From contig NZ_KB898707.1 in the NCBI RefSeq assembly GCF_000377745.1, forward strand, positions 244,482 to 308,481: a stretch of 64,000 nt of DNA, written 5' to 3'. The notes under the pieces were generated by a model, which was given only the letters and a program-made list of their open reading frames with translations, did no database searches and was not told the DNA's origin. Shown piece after piece: positions 27,592-35,660 of the stretch; position 1 is the first letter of the stretch; the number at the start of each line of letters is the position of its first letter. The stretch is from Gilvimarinus chinensis DSM 19667 (GTDB taxonomy: Bacteria > Pseudomonadota > Gammaproteobacteria > Pseudomonadales > Cellvibrionaceae). Made by a program: the position numbers and the translations under genes.

Positions 27592-28560
27592 GTGGGACAT
27601 GAACATAACCATAGTGCCAGTGATATGGGCGACAAACGTTTGGTCGCGGCCATTGGTGTTAATGCATTACTCACGCTCGCACAAGTTGTTGGCGGAATAC
27701 TTTCAGGTAGTTTGTCGCTCATCGCTGATGCGCTCCATAATCTGAGCGATGCCGCGTCGTTGGCGATCGCGCTCATAGCACGAAAAATTGGTCGAAAACC
27801 ACCCGATGCGTTCAAAACCTTCGGCTATCAACGCAGTGAAACCATAGCTGCCTTGATCAATCTGGTCACTCTGGTAATCGTGGGTTTGTATCTTGTCTAC
27901 GAGGCGATAGGACGACTATTTGTTCCGCAGCCCGTCGAAGGCTGGACTATAGTTGTGGTGGCAGGTATCGCTCTAATTGTAGATCTTGCCACGGCCATAC
28001 TCACCTACACGATGTCAAAAAGCAGCATGAACATAAAGGCCGCGTTCTTGCACAATGTGTCGGATGCGATGGCGTCCGTCGGTGTTGTTATAGCGGGGAC
28101 CTTGATACTCCTGTACGGCTGGTACTGGACGGACACTGTGCTGACGTTGATGATCGCTGGGTACGTGCTGTGGCAAGGTTTCAGTATGCTACCGAAAACC
28201 ATTCACTTACTGATGGAAGGCACACCAAACGGAGTCTCCATTGATGAGGTGATCAGCGCCATGGAACAATTGGACGATGTTGTGGGTGTCCATCATGTAC
28301 ATGTCTGGGAACTGGCTGAACACACAATCGCACTGGAAGCACATGTTGTCGTAAAGAAGGCTAATCTGCCCGATCTTGAACGGGTGAAGACCAATTTAAA
28401 GCGCGTGCTTCATGACCAATTTGACGTCAGCCACTCAACACTTGAAATTGAGCAGGAAGGCAGTGGCTGTGTCGACACGCAGACCAACAGAAAGCACGGC
28501 AGTGCGCAAGCATGCCCTGCGGATGCTTCCACTAACCCGACCGCGCCAACACAAAGGTGA
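27592..28560 (+). CDS. czcD: Cation diffusion facilitator CzcD
   Basis: A 322-residue inner-membrane zinc/cobalt/cadmium-proton antiporter with six helices. A short N-terminal His stretch (GHEHNHS) is followed by the metal site LIADALHNLSDAASLAIALIA in helix 2, HNVSDAMASVGV in helix 5, and a cytoplasmic domain with VVGVHHVHVWELAEHTIALEAHVVV. It starts with GTG. The tail (after about residue 285) is Cys/Thr-rich and unusual. The stop overlaps the umuC remnant. Confidence 0.93.
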   Translation: MGHEHNHSASDMGDKRLVAAIGVNALLTLAQVVGGILSGSLSLIADALHNLSDAASLAIALIARKIGRKPPDAFKTFGYQRSETIAALINLVTLVIVGLYLVYEAIGRLFVPQPVEGWTIVVVAGIALIVDLATAILTYTMSKSSMNIKAAFLHNVSDAMASVGVVIAGTLILLYGWYWTDTVLTLMIAGYVLWQGFSMLPKTIHLLMEGTPNGVSIDEVISAMEQLDDVVGVHHVHVWELAEHTIALEAHVVVKKANLPDLERVKTNLKRVLHDQFDVSHSTLEIEQEGSGCVDTQTNRKHGSAQACPADASTNPTAPTQR

Positions 28561-29297
28561 ACAATACGAGTCCACAGACACTTGCCAGAATCGATCCACT
28601 AGTATTTCTTTCTCGAAAACAAGCCAGAGTGGATGATATCTGGGGTGGCGGTCGGCAGGGGTTTGACCAACATGATCGTCAGCACTTCAGCGTCTGCCTG
28701 GAGCGCACGATCGAGGAGCTGAACGGAATTTCCTGTCTCCCCCTGGAGGATGCGCCGCCGGCTAAACGCGAAATCTACTGTACGCGATCCTTTGGCGAGA
28801 AGGCGAGTTCGATAGAGCCCATCCTGCAGGTGACATCACTCTATGCTAGGCGTGCCTGCGAAAAGCTCCGAAAGCAAAAACACCTGATGCGTGAGATCTT
28901 GGTGTTCCTGCAAACCTCGCCCTTTGCGGAAAAGCGCTACTCCAAGTCTGTGACGGTGAAATTGCCTTACCCGACCGACAACACACGCCTGATAACACGT
29001 GCCGCCAAGCAAGCAATTCAATCTCTTTACAAAGAGGGGTATCAAACCCTTAAATCAGGTGTTGGGCTGGTCGACCTCATCGATCCGGCATATGGTCAGG
29101 GAGACTTATTTCAGGTAACGCAGCCACTCCGATCGACCAAAATCATGGCGACACTGGATGCCGTGAATAAGCGGTTTGGAAGCGGAACCGCTTTCTCGGC
29201 CGCCGAGGGCTTAAAGAAAAAATGGGCGATGAGGCAGTCTTACGCATCGCCACGATACATGACCTCTTGGTCTCAAATTCCAAGAGCGATATGTTAA
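28557..29297 (+). pseudogene. umuC: umuC remnant (DNA polymerase V subunit, C-terminal part)
   Basis: About 246 codons resemble the C-terminal half of UmuC: VDDIWGGGRQ, then FSVCLERTIEELNGISCLPLEDAPPAKREIYCTRSFGE, YARRACEKLRKQ, SPFAEKRYS and a C-terminal WAMRQSYASPRYMTSW. The N-terminal palm domain with catalytic acids is gone. The join between DDIWGGGRQ and HFSVCLERT seems to skip around 40 residues of the thumb region. It starts within 4 bp of the czcD stop, so the czc module was probably inserted into or recombined with a umuDC operon. Confidence 0.85.
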
Positions 29298-29331
29298 TAA
29301 TTTTTATTTCTTACGACAGAGGATGATGCTT

Positions 29332-30003
29332 ATGACTAAAGGTAACGATTTCTTTTTTGGCGAATACTCCACCTTAGACGGTATTCCATCTTTCAGTCTT
29401 ATAACGTTATGTAAGCTAGCTGGACGTGTGCCATCACGTTTTTTCACTGATTGTCTTAATAGGTTTTTACTGGAAAACAACAATGCTCTTTTAGCCCAAG
29501 ACGGAAGCACCGAATCTTCTATTTCTGAGCTCGTAGGAAAATTGGATAGCGACGGTATTGGCAGCGTTCACATATACGAAAGACTTGATGGTAATCAATG
29601 TGTCAAAGGTGAGCTGGGTTGTGATTTAATCTTGGCTAATGGAGTGTTGAGCATCCACGGGTTTTGGACTACTAACTCAGAACAGCACGCAAGCATTGCC
29701 GTTAATAACTTATTAGTTCCTTTGTACCTCAAAGGATTATCCAATCGTATTCACCTACGCCAAGATGAAAATATGTTAGTACCTCTGACCACGGGTACGT
29801 CAAAGATCCATCGAAATGAAATTCTCAATATTTTCCGGTTACTAGAGTATGGCGATGGAGTCTATCGAGGGTCCGAGAAAAATCGACAAAAGTTGGATGA
29901 ACACGCAAGGCAATTGGATATTTGTCGTCTAATTTCTGAAAAGAACCTTTCCTGGGTAGAATCTCAAAATTTATACCGCAAAGAAGTCGGTATGTATTTA
30001 TAG
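29332..30003 (+). CDS. Hypothetical protein
   Basis: A 223-residue soluble protein, not recognised. The start ATG 29332 is preceded by AGAGG about 9 bases upstream. Composition is AT-rich relative to the czc genes. Visible segments include FFFGEYSTLDGIPSFSLITLCKLAG near the start, IHGFWTTNSEQHASIAVNNLLVPLY in the middle and a charged C-terminal helix. No membrane segment is evident. It stands alone and ends before a terminator shared with the minus-strand block. Confidence 0.7.
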   Translation: MTKGNDFFFGEYSTLDGIPSFSLITLCKLAGRVPSRFFTDCLNRFLLENNNALLAQDGSTESSISELVGKLDSDGIGSVHIYERLDGNQCVKGELGCDLILANGVLSIHGFWTTNSEQHASIAVNNLLVPLYLKGLSNRIHLRQDENMLVPLTTGTSKIHRNEILNIFRLLEYGDGVYRGSEKNRQKLDEHARQLDICRLISEKNLSWVESQNLYRKEVGMYL

Positions 30004-30030
30004 ATACTTAAAGCCTACTGTTAATTGAAT

Positions 30031-30050
30031 GGCCGTCCTAATGGACGGCC
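30031..30050. terminator. Bidirectional terminator candidate
   Basis: GGCCGTCC-TAAT-GGACGGCC forms an 8-bp GC-rich hairpin between convergent genes ending at 30003 (+) and 30062 (-). GTGGTTTTG follows on the + side and an A/T-rich stretch on the other. Confidence 0.65.
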
Positions 30051-30061
30051 AGTGGTTTTGG

Positions 30062-30523
30062 CTAAGCTGCAACCGGGGCCGGAAGACGCCGAACCTTCCG
30101 CCAGCTGCGTTTTACGCTGGTGAGAACTGACCGAGTAGCCTCCATAAAGCCCACTGGGCTCATGATGACATGATCCAAGGCCTCGATGCCGGCGACATTC
30201 AATGCCTCTACCAGCTCGTACTGATCCTGGAGCGGATCACCCACCTGGCTGTTTTCCAAATCAAGCATGGTGACGATCACCACTTTCTCGATACCCAGCT
30301 GAATTGCCTTGCGCAAAATATCGCGCTGAGCCGTAGCAGTTTCCATCTGCATCTCATCAGGATAAGCATCAAAAAAGCATGGCTGCAGGTTGTCATCCAG
30401 GTATAGACAGAACAGCATACGCTCTCTTGTCTTTATCGAGTGAGCCTTAACATACGCAATGGCTTTTTTGGGTGAGTCGATCACGCGACGCTTATCAATT
30501 TTCTTGTAACGATCGTAAGACAT
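30062..30523 (-). CDS. RadC-like JAB-domain protein with altered metal motif
   Basis: A 153-residue protein resembling RadC proteins of mobile elements (LFCLYLDDNLQPCFFDAYPDE, ILRKAIQLG, LVEALNVAGIEALDHVIMSPVGFMEATR). At the place where RadC normally has HNHPSGD, the zinc-binding JAMM motif, it reads DLENSQVGDP, so the two His ligands appear to be lost. It may keep only a structural or DNA-binding role. Its stop lies 12 bp from the terminator hairpin. Confidence 0.7.
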   Translation of the reverse strand: MSYDRYKKIDKRRVIDSPKKAIAYVKAHSIKTRERMLFCLYLDDNLQPCFFDAYPDEMQMETATAQRDILRKAIQLGIEKVVIVTMLDLENSQVGDPLQDQYELVEALNVAGIEALDHVIMSPVGFMEATRSVLTSVKRSWRKVRRLPAPVAA

Positions 30524-30594
30524 ATAAGTACTCCTAAATGTAAAAGATAGAGCCCTCGATGAGGGCTCAGGATTTGAATAAAACGATGATGAAA

Positions 30595-31026
30595 TCAGTC
30601 AATGGCTTGCCAGATGCTGCCGGCTTCTTTGTGATCGGACATGTAGTCATATAACCGAGCATAATGATCCGCCAGATCTGCATCCTGGAACTTCTCAGCA
30701 ATGAAACAGTACGCATACAGAGTCACGGCCACGCCAAAAGCATCAGCACTGAGTGATCCCCGGAAGCCATTACCGAAGGGTATGGTTACCTCGAATTCAC
30801 CATCGCAATGAGGGGCCATGTAAAAGCCCCCGTTGGATAAGCGATAGAACTGCCAGTACCCGGAGACTCCCTGGTAGGTCTTCGAAATAGTGCGAGCCAC
30901 ATCAAACACCATCAGCTCGAACTCCAGATAACACGATGGAAAGAACGACGGTAAGGTGTCGACTCGTTCCTCAGTGGGCACGGCCTCGGCCGTTACCGGT
31001 TGTACTTCAGCTGCGTTGGATTGCAT
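30595..31026 (-). CDS. Antirestriction protein, ArdB/KlcA family
   Basis: A 143-residue cytoplasmic protein inhibiting type I restriction enzymes in the recipient. The signature is YWQFYRLSNGGFYMAPHCDGEFEVTIPFGNGFRGSLSADAFGVAVTLYAY near the middle. ATG 31026 is chosen over longer versions because AGGAGG lies 8 bases upstream. Its leader (31033-31080) contains a strong GC hairpin of the kind seen before several neighbouring genes. Confidence 0.88.
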   Translation of the reverse strand: MQSNAAEVQPVTAEAVPTEERVDTLPSFFPSCYLEFELMVFDVARTISKTYQGVSGYWQFYRLSNGGFYMAPHCDGEFEVTIPFGNGFRGSLSADAFGVAVTLYAYCFIAEKFQDADLADHYARLYDYMSDHKEAGSIWQAID

Positions 31027-31058
31027 AAAGCCTCCTAAGATAGGGAGACTTCCCCCCT

Positions 31059-31077
31059 CTGGGGGAATGTCCCCCAG
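31059..31077 (-). promoter_or_regulatory. Leader hairpin of ardB-like gene
   Basis: CTGGGGG-AATGT-CCCCCAG, a perfect 7-bp stem with a 5-base loop in the 5' leader. Similar leaders occur at 31996-32022, 32965-32981 and 34974-34989, each between a promoter region and the ribosome site of a small minus-strand gene. Confidence 0.55.
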
Positions 31078-31119
31078 TTGGGTTGTAGGCGTAACGCCCA
31101 AGATATGCCTCGGTTTCCC

Positions 31120-31177
31120 GTGCGGTTTTTCAGGCAAACGAACCGCTATCAAGGTGCAACTAAAGGCAGTTGCCACC
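31120..31177. repeat. Double-hairpin repeat, copy B
   Basis: About 50 of 59 aligned positions match copy A at 33352-33410. The shared parts are GTGCGGT, TTTCAGGCA, AACCGC, TCAAGGTGCAACTAA and AGTTGCCACC. Each copy can form two hairpins (GCGGT with ACCGC, and GGTGCAACT with AGTTGCCACC). Each lies upstream of the leader of the next minus-strand gene. Confidence 0.75.
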
Positions 31178-31244
31178 GTGATTCACATCCTAAATACACC
31201 TGGTGATGCACTTAGGGTGTGCCCCTCATCGAGGGGCGTAAAAG

Positions 31245-31961
31245 TTAGACGGCAGTGCGCAAAGTTGCGTCCTGCGTTCCAACCGAATTGGCTGCCGTAT
31301 TTTTGCGGCCGCGAAGCTTCAGATCCCAAAAACCTAAATGGTGGGCTGGTGTATGCATTACCTGGTACACCTTCCCGCTAAGCGTGTTGCCGACAACCAC
31401 CTCCGCTGGAATATGCAATAGCGACAGCTGGATGAAACACATCCTGGCCGCCACTGGGTCAATATCCCAACAAGAGGCCCAAAGCTGGGTTTGCGGGTTG
31501 AATCCGGCCTCCATGAATGCCTCACTAAAGGCGATGGCCATACCTCCAGCGCCAGCGGCCGGCTCAGAGACGGTAATGAAATCTTGTCCTTCAGGAAGAG
31601 CGATATCATCACCGGCCGTTACCTTGGCCATCATCCGGCTAACCTCGTAGGGCGTGAAAAACTGCCCGATGTGATCAGAGCCCAGTTCAAGCGACATGTA
31701 GGTTGCCCCCAGGTAGTCACCGACTTGCTTTTCCAGCCCCATGACCACCTCAGCAAAGAGATGTGAGATAGCCTCAAGGTCAGATTTTTGGTACTTGCCC
31801 GCCACCTGCAGATACTCATCCTCAATGGCCTGATCGAAACGAACCGCATTTTGTAGCGTGCATGCGGATAGGATCACAAAGTCGCGGAAGACTTCGTATC
31901 GGTGCTGGTGTGGTGCAATGGTCTTGAACAAACGAACGAAGTTCGAGGTATTAAACGACAT
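31245..31961 (-). CDS. Orphan N-6 adenine DNA methylase-like protein
   Basis: A 238-residue protein resembling the catalytic part of type I M-subunit methylases: IGQFFTPYEVSRMMAKV, then VSEPAAGAGGMAIAFSEAF (AdoMet-binding motif I), CWDIDPVAARMCFIQLSLL and VVVGNTLSGKVY. The last segment lies where an NPPY catalytic motif would be expected, and no clear (N/D)PP(Y/F) is visible, so activity is uncertain. No restriction subunit is near. In this setting it probably protects incoming DNA. Confidence 0.8.
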   Translation of the reverse strand: MSFNTSNFVRLFKTIAPHQHRYEVFRDFVILSACTLQNAVRFDQAIEDEYLQVAGKYQKSDLEAISHLFAEVVMGLEKQVGDYLGATYMSLELGSDHIGQFFTPYEVSRMMAKVTAGDDIALPEGQDFITVSEPAAGAGGMAIAFSEAFMEAGFNPQTQLWASCWDIDPVAARMCFIQLSLLHIPAEVVVGNTLSGKVYQVMHTPAHHLGFWDLKLRGRKNTAANSVGTQDATLRTAV

Positions 31962-31995
31962 GATTCCTCCAGGAAATGACCCCTGAGGGAATCCA

Positions 31996-32022
31996 CCTCT
32001 GCAGGGGGATTCCCTGCAGAGG
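31996..32022 (-). promoter_or_regulatory. Leader hairpin of the methylase-to-ArdC interval
   Basis: CCTCTGCAGGG-GGATT-CCCTGCAGAGG is a perfect 11-bp stem with a 5-base loop, upstream of the methylase ATG and downstream of the ArdC stop. It could be a terminator for ardC or a leader element for the methylase gene. Confidence 0.6.
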
Positions 32023-32033
32023 AAGTGGTGAGT

Positions 32034-32933
32034 TTATGCTGCAACGCGCTTTGAGTTGGCAGATTGCAGAATGAGTTGGAAGGCTTTGTTTGCAGCCGCA
32101 GAGGCCTTAAACAAAAAGGTCTTATCTTCTTTGAGCTTGCCGAGCCAATGCTTCAGGTAGCAGGCGTGTTGAGTATGCTGTCCCTGAATGTTGAACTGTG
32201 CGCACAAGAACGCTGCGCCCAGCTCTGCGATTAGCTCTTCATACGCATAGCTCTCATCCTCCATGGAAAAGTTGAACGTTGTCTTATCGAAGCGATCCAG
32301 CCGAGAACGATGACCTGTTGAGTGAATGCACTCATGTGCAAAGGTCGCTGCATGATCACCAGCAGAGTGAAACCCCGTCGGCAATCGAATGAGGTCTTTG
32401 CTCGGTGAGTAGGCTGCGACATTTCCTTGCTGACTCACGTCGATCGATTCATTCGAACAATACCGCTGAAGTTGCTCGATACACAGTGTCGCCTCTTCGA
32501 CAACTTCTGAGTAACCGTCCGCCTTACCTGGAAGTAAATGATCAAGCCCGTCTACCTGTTCAAGGTTGAATACCGAAAAGGTACGACGACAAGGGATTAT
32601 TTTTGATTCCTCGTCGCCATCTTCGGACTCAATCTCGATGGGTTTAAAGAAAATACATCGAACCGATTTTTCTCCTTTTTTAACCTGGCCGCCTAAGGCT
32701 TGCGCCTGTTTGTAGGTGACCCAGCCATTACTGGAAAAACCTCGATCCAGTGCTTCATACCAAAGAATCAGAATGTTAATGCCGTTATAGTTCGCCTTGG
32801 TAGAGACGTTATAGGGCATCATGCCATCTTGTGAAATATCCCATGGTCGACGCCAGGGTGGAAGTTCACCACCTTCAATCAGCTCAATGATTTTGTTGGT
32901 GACTACGTCTTGAATGTCAGTTTGGTTGCTCAT
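32034..32933 (-). CDS. ArdC-like antirestriction protein
   Basis: A 299-residue protein. The N-terminal DUF1738 domain (DVVTNKIIELIEGGELPPWRRPWD, YNVSTKANYNGINILILW) is the ArdC single-stranded DNA binding region. The C-terminal part has the metalloprotease-like HECIHSTGHRSRLDR motif. ArdC is known to protect transferred DNA from restriction early after entry. Strong GGAGGTTACC ribosome site. Confidence 0.93.
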   Translation of the reverse strand: MSNQTDIQDVVTNKIIELIEGGELPPWRRPWDISQDGMMPYNVSTKANYNGINILILWYEALDRGFSSNGWVTYKQAQALGGQVKKGEKSVRCIFFKPIEIESEDGDEESKIIPCRRTFSVFNLEQVDGLDHLLPGKADGYSEVVEEATLCIEQLQRYCSNESIDVSQQGNVAAYSPSKDLIRLPTGFHSAGDHAATFAHECIHSTGHRSRLDRFDKTTFNFSMEDESYAYEELIAELGAAFLCAQFNIQGQHTQHACYLKHWLGKLKEDKTFLFKASAAANKAFQLILQSANSKRVAA

Positions 32934-32964
32934 GGTAACCTCCGAAATTTGGAGGGACCTCCCC

Positions 32965-32981
32965 TGAGGGAATGTCCCTCA
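32965..32981 (-). promoter_or_regulatory. Leader hairpin of ardC-like gene
   Basis: TGAGGG-AATGT-CCCTCA, with the same AATGT loop as the ardB leader at 31059-31077. It lies 32-48 bases upstream of the ArdC start. Confidence 0.55.
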
Positions 32982-33010
32982 AGGGTGAGCTAAGTGCGAG
33001 AATTGATGAC

Positions 33011-33253
33011 CTAAGAGTTAACGACTATTTGAACTGTGGCCATTAAACTGTTTTTTGAAATTACTTTGACGTTGGCAGGCAGCTTAGAAATATTCATGGC
33101 TTTAGGCACACGCCAATCATTAAGCTTTCGCATTGCCATCTTGAATTGCAAGTCATTCGCGAAATTGTTGCCTTTCAGCACATGGTGACTGTGCCAGTCA
33201 GGGCGAGAAAAATCCCCATTTTGAAGAACTTTCGTTTTGAATTGCAGAATCAT
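33011..33253 (-). CDS. Hypothetical protein
   Basis: An 80-residue protein, not recognised. It is mildly basic, with a MATVQIVVNS end suggesting a beta strand. GGAGATACACC precedes the ATG. It belongs to the minus-strand block of small genes flanking ArdC. Confidence 0.6.
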   Translation of the reverse strand: MILQFKTKVLQNGDFSRPDWHSHHVLKGNNFANDLQFKMAMRKLNDWRVPKAMNISKLPANVKVISKNSLMATVQIVVNS

Positions 33254-33351
33254 GGTGTATCTCCGTTTGTTCGGAACACACCATCCTCAGGATGACATAT
33301 CCCGAGCGGGTGATTGAAAATCTATTTGAAAGGAAGATGCCCCGTCTAAGG

Positions 33352-33410
33352 GTGCGGTATTTCAGGCATCACAACCGCATTTCAAGGTGCAACTAAGGGT
33401 AGTTGCCACC
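33352..33410. repeat. Double-hairpin repeat, copy A
   Basis: Partner of the copy at 31120-31177. It overlaps the last codons of the 83-residue gene and extends into the space before the 80-residue gene, so it could act as terminator, promoter or both. Confidence 0.75.
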
Positions 33411-33644
33411 AGGAACTAACGCGCGAGGAATATTATATTTTTCGCGCAGATCCTTAAAATCTGGTGAATTCAAATACTGTAGCTGTAGCCGGCGCTCGGT
33501 TGGCGTGAGCTCTGCCGGCGGTGCCTTGCACAGCCCTAAAAAAGTCCAGTGGATGGGCGTTTCTCTCGACTTTCCCCGCAGAGCCAGGTCTAAGTTAACA
33601 CTGGCCAGAAACGCTTCACTGTGAGGCACAGAATCAAAGTCCAT
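33393..33644 (-). CDS. Hypothetical protein, paralogue of its neighbour
   Basis: An 83-residue protein sharing the pattern FLGLCKAPPAELTPTERRLQLQYLNSPDFKDLREKYNI with the upstream gene (VELYQADPADLTPLERQTQVEYKNSAVWAELRTKHGL). This points to tandem duplication of a small helical domain of unknown function. Its ATG overlaps the upstream stop (TAATG), so the two are coupled. Confidence 0.65.
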   Translation of the reverse strand: MDFDSVPHSEAFLASVNLDLALRGKSRETPIHWTFLGLCKAPPAELTPTERRLQLQYLNSPDFKDLREKYNIPRALVPGGNYP

Positions 33645-33874
33645 TACTGCAATCCATGTTTGGTTCTAAGCTCAGCCCACACGGCTGAATTTTTATACTC
33701 AACCTGGGTTTGACGCTCCAGGGGTGTTAAGTCGGCCGGGTCCGCTTGGTACAGCTCCACAAACGTCCACGTCCTTACTTGCTCAGGTTTAAGGCTGCCT
33801 CGATCAATCATCCCTTGGATGACGTTTCCGAGATGATCGTTTGGAATACTCAAACTGTCCTGATCAATGCTCAT
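33644..33874 (-). CDS. Hypothetical protein, first of a paralogous pair
   Basis: A 76-residue acidic protein with the same C-terminal helical pattern as the downstream gene. GGAGGTCACC lies just before its ATG. Role unknown; the position suggests accessory function in the ICE leading region. Confidence 0.65.
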   Translation of the reverse strand: MSIDQDSLSIPNDHLGNVIQGMIDRGSLKPEQVRTWTFVELYQADPADLTPLERQTQVEYKNSAVWAELRTKHGLQ

Positions 33875-34008
33875 TGGTGACCTCCATTCTATCGGTAGGG
33901 TCAGTATAGAATCGCCTGAAGTACTCTACAAGCCTGAGGCTACAGCCTCATATTGAGTTGCTACCTGATTCTGCTAGACTTAAATTTCACGCATGAAACC
34001 GGGCCAAA

Positions 34009-34251
34009 ATGATGCTTACTGTCGCAACCACCGAAGTAAAACCAGATGGCACTGTATATCTCGACAAACGAGAGCAGAAGGCTTTAAAAGACTTGGCCGG
34101 CCTCGATCGTAAGCGGTTCTTGAGCCACGACCAATATCAACAGAGCGTGGAGATCAGCAAACAACAATTCTCCGGTGATTCGGCCGCCGAAGCGCTGCTA
34201 CGGCATCTCATCGACATCAACCTTAAAAAGGGCGGCGGTGCGAACGAATAG
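34009..34251 (+). CDS. Small hypothetical protein
   Basis: An 80-residue + strand ORF among minus-strand genes. It is rich in Lys, Glu and Asp with a helical look (REQKALKDLAGLDRKRFLSHDQYQQSVEIS). Upstream lie a TTGAGT and a TAGACTTAAAT that could be promoter boxes. ATG 34009 or 34012; the ribosome site is weak. No family recognised. Confidence 0.5.
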   Translation: MMLTVATTEVKPDGTVYLDKREQKALKDLAGLDRKRFLSHDQYQQSVEISKQQFSGDSAAEALLRHLIDINLKKGGGANE

Positions 34252-34269
34252 CTCCACACCGCACTCTGA

Positions 34270-34497
34270 CTACGCCCTGGTTTCCAATACTCTAGCCGCA
34301 GAAAATCCAATCTTATCCCCGGCATAGTACTGCTCATCCGACGATGGGGGCATAATGCCCGCCTGAAAGACCACTCTCCAGCACCGGTAGGTCCGGTACC
34401 ACATGTTGCGAGTGTGGGTTTCACGATCTTTTGGCCTGGAAGCCACTGTCATCGCGTGGCGGTGACGGGACGCCAGGCTGATACGTTCCTTAGACAT
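34270..34497 (-). CDS. Small hypothetical protein
   Basis: A 75-residue Arg-rich protein. ATG 34497 has AGGAG a few bases upstream. Several His/Arg clusters (SLASRHRHAMTVASRPKDRETHTR) suggest nucleic-acid binding, but no fold is recognised. Confidence 0.5.
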   Translation of the reverse strand: MSKERISLASRHRHAMTVASRPKDRETHTRNMWYRTYRCWRVVFQAGIMPPSSDEQYYAGDKIGFSAARVLETRA

Positions 34498-34533
34498 AAA
34501 CACTCCTAACGGGATGTGGAGGTCAGAGAAGCC

Positions 34534-34719
34534 CTAAGGCTTCGTCTGAACCTCTACGGTCTTGATGGCTGTCACATAGACCTCAGAGAGCTCATCGCGC
34601 ATCTCTGGATTGGCGTTGAGCCAGTCCAGGATTTGCTGTGCATACTCTGGATCTTGTGCCAGTTCTTTGACTTTCTTCTTGCAGTCAATGAGGTATCGAA
34701 GATCCAACAAATTAACCAT
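34534..34719 (-). CDS. Small hypothetical protein
   Basis: A 61-residue helical acidic protein (RYLIDCKKKVKELAQDPEYAQQILDWLNANPEM). Its ATG overlaps the end of the upstream gene by 8 bp, so the two are coupled. Unknown function. Confidence 0.6.
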   Translation of the reverse strand: MVNLLDLRYLIDCKKKVKELAQDPEYAQQILDWLNANPEMRDELSEVYVTAIKTVEVQTKP

Positions 34720-34939
34720 TGGCCACCTCCTGAAATTGATCAGTGAGATTGGCCAAACAGTAAACTGATGGGTCAGACTCAAGCCCCGATAAGAGCTCGT
34801 CATACTCCAGTAGTGAAAGCTCACCAAAGGTCGACGTGCCACCTGTGCGGGTGTCAGAAACCTTTATGTGATACTCACCGTCAATGTGAGATTCGGCGAC
34901 TCGAAAGAAGCCAATGTTGAAACGTGGGGAAGTTGCCAT
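34712..34939 (-). CDS. Small hypothetical protein
   Basis: A 75-residue protein starting at ATG 34939 with CCAGGAG upstream. Beta-strand-like (NIGFFRVAESHIDGEYHIKVSDTRTGGTSTFGE). The leader has a TGGGGA...TCCCCA hairpin (34974-34989) like those before the antirestriction genes. Confidence 0.6.
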   Translation of the reverse strand: MATSPRFNIGFFRVAESHIDGEYHIKVSDTRTGGTSTFGELSLLEYDELLSGLESDPSVYCLANLTDQFQEVANG

Positions 34940-34973
34940 GGGAATGCTCCTGGTTAAGACAGGGAACACCCCA

Positions 34974-34989
34974 TGGGGAGTATTCCCCA
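34974..34989 (-). promoter_or_regulatory. Leader hairpin
   Basis: TGGGGA-GTAT-TCCCCA, 35-50 bases upstream of the 75-residue gene. One of the repeated leader hairpins in this block. Confidence 0.5.
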
Positions 34990-35039
34990 GTGGGCGGACA
35001 GTTTGAAAAAAGGATCGTATTGCTGCTATCACAGGCAGT

Positions 35040-35655
35040 GCCTGCTCAGATCCACGAACAGCTAAAAGGGTCGGCGTTTAGGCTCGCCGGCAGCACAATC
35101 AGACCACGTAAAAACCCTGACTCAAGGTCCTTAAGTGGTCCGCCTGATGACGGACCCTTTGGATATCAGCGCACAATATTGTGCTATGGCCCGCGCCTGT
35201 ACGTGTCGCGGTACGTTGACCTGGCAAACTGGCATGGCCTCTGTGATAAAAACACCAGGTGTTGCCCGGTATGCTCATCACAAAGGCCTTGCCAGAAGCG
35301 ATTTTAGGCCGAGGCCACGGGTGTGACCTCGGTTGACATTGGAAGGGACGATTCTCACATCGTCGAGTTTAACCAGTCAGTCAGGACGGTTGGAGGGTAC
35401 CTGCTGACTGTCAACCGGAAAGGCCTGGCTGTGGGGCAGAACAGAGCCTTGTTCAGTATTTCACCGGTACGACTGAATCAAACCGCATAAGCGGCTAAGG
35501 TCCACTAAATCCGTAGTGGGACGGGAGAACTGGATTACTGAAACCGTGGTGATCACACGTCTTGAGTAATACAGCGACTCTTGCCCGAAGGCGCAGCATG
35601 TTACCAAAATCAGCTCACCAGCGGAACCTGGTGGAATAAGGGGCATGCCGGCACC
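35040..35655. other. Hairpin-rich non-coding region
   Basis: About 615 bp without a convincing gene. It contains several inverted repeats: GCACAATATTGTGC at 35170-35183, CCGAGGCC...GACCTCGG near 35310, CAGTCAG...CTGACTG near 35375-35410, and GGCACCGCCGGC near 35650. A transfer origin, single-strand promoters or a regulatory RNA are possible, but nothing here proves one. Confidence 0.5.
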
Positions 35656-35660
35656 GCCGG

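Noticed and set aside
34924-35307. 127-codon + strand ORF in the hairpin-rich region
   Set aside because: Composition is unnatural for a protein, it overlaps the start of a supported minus-strand gene, and it has no convincing start signal.
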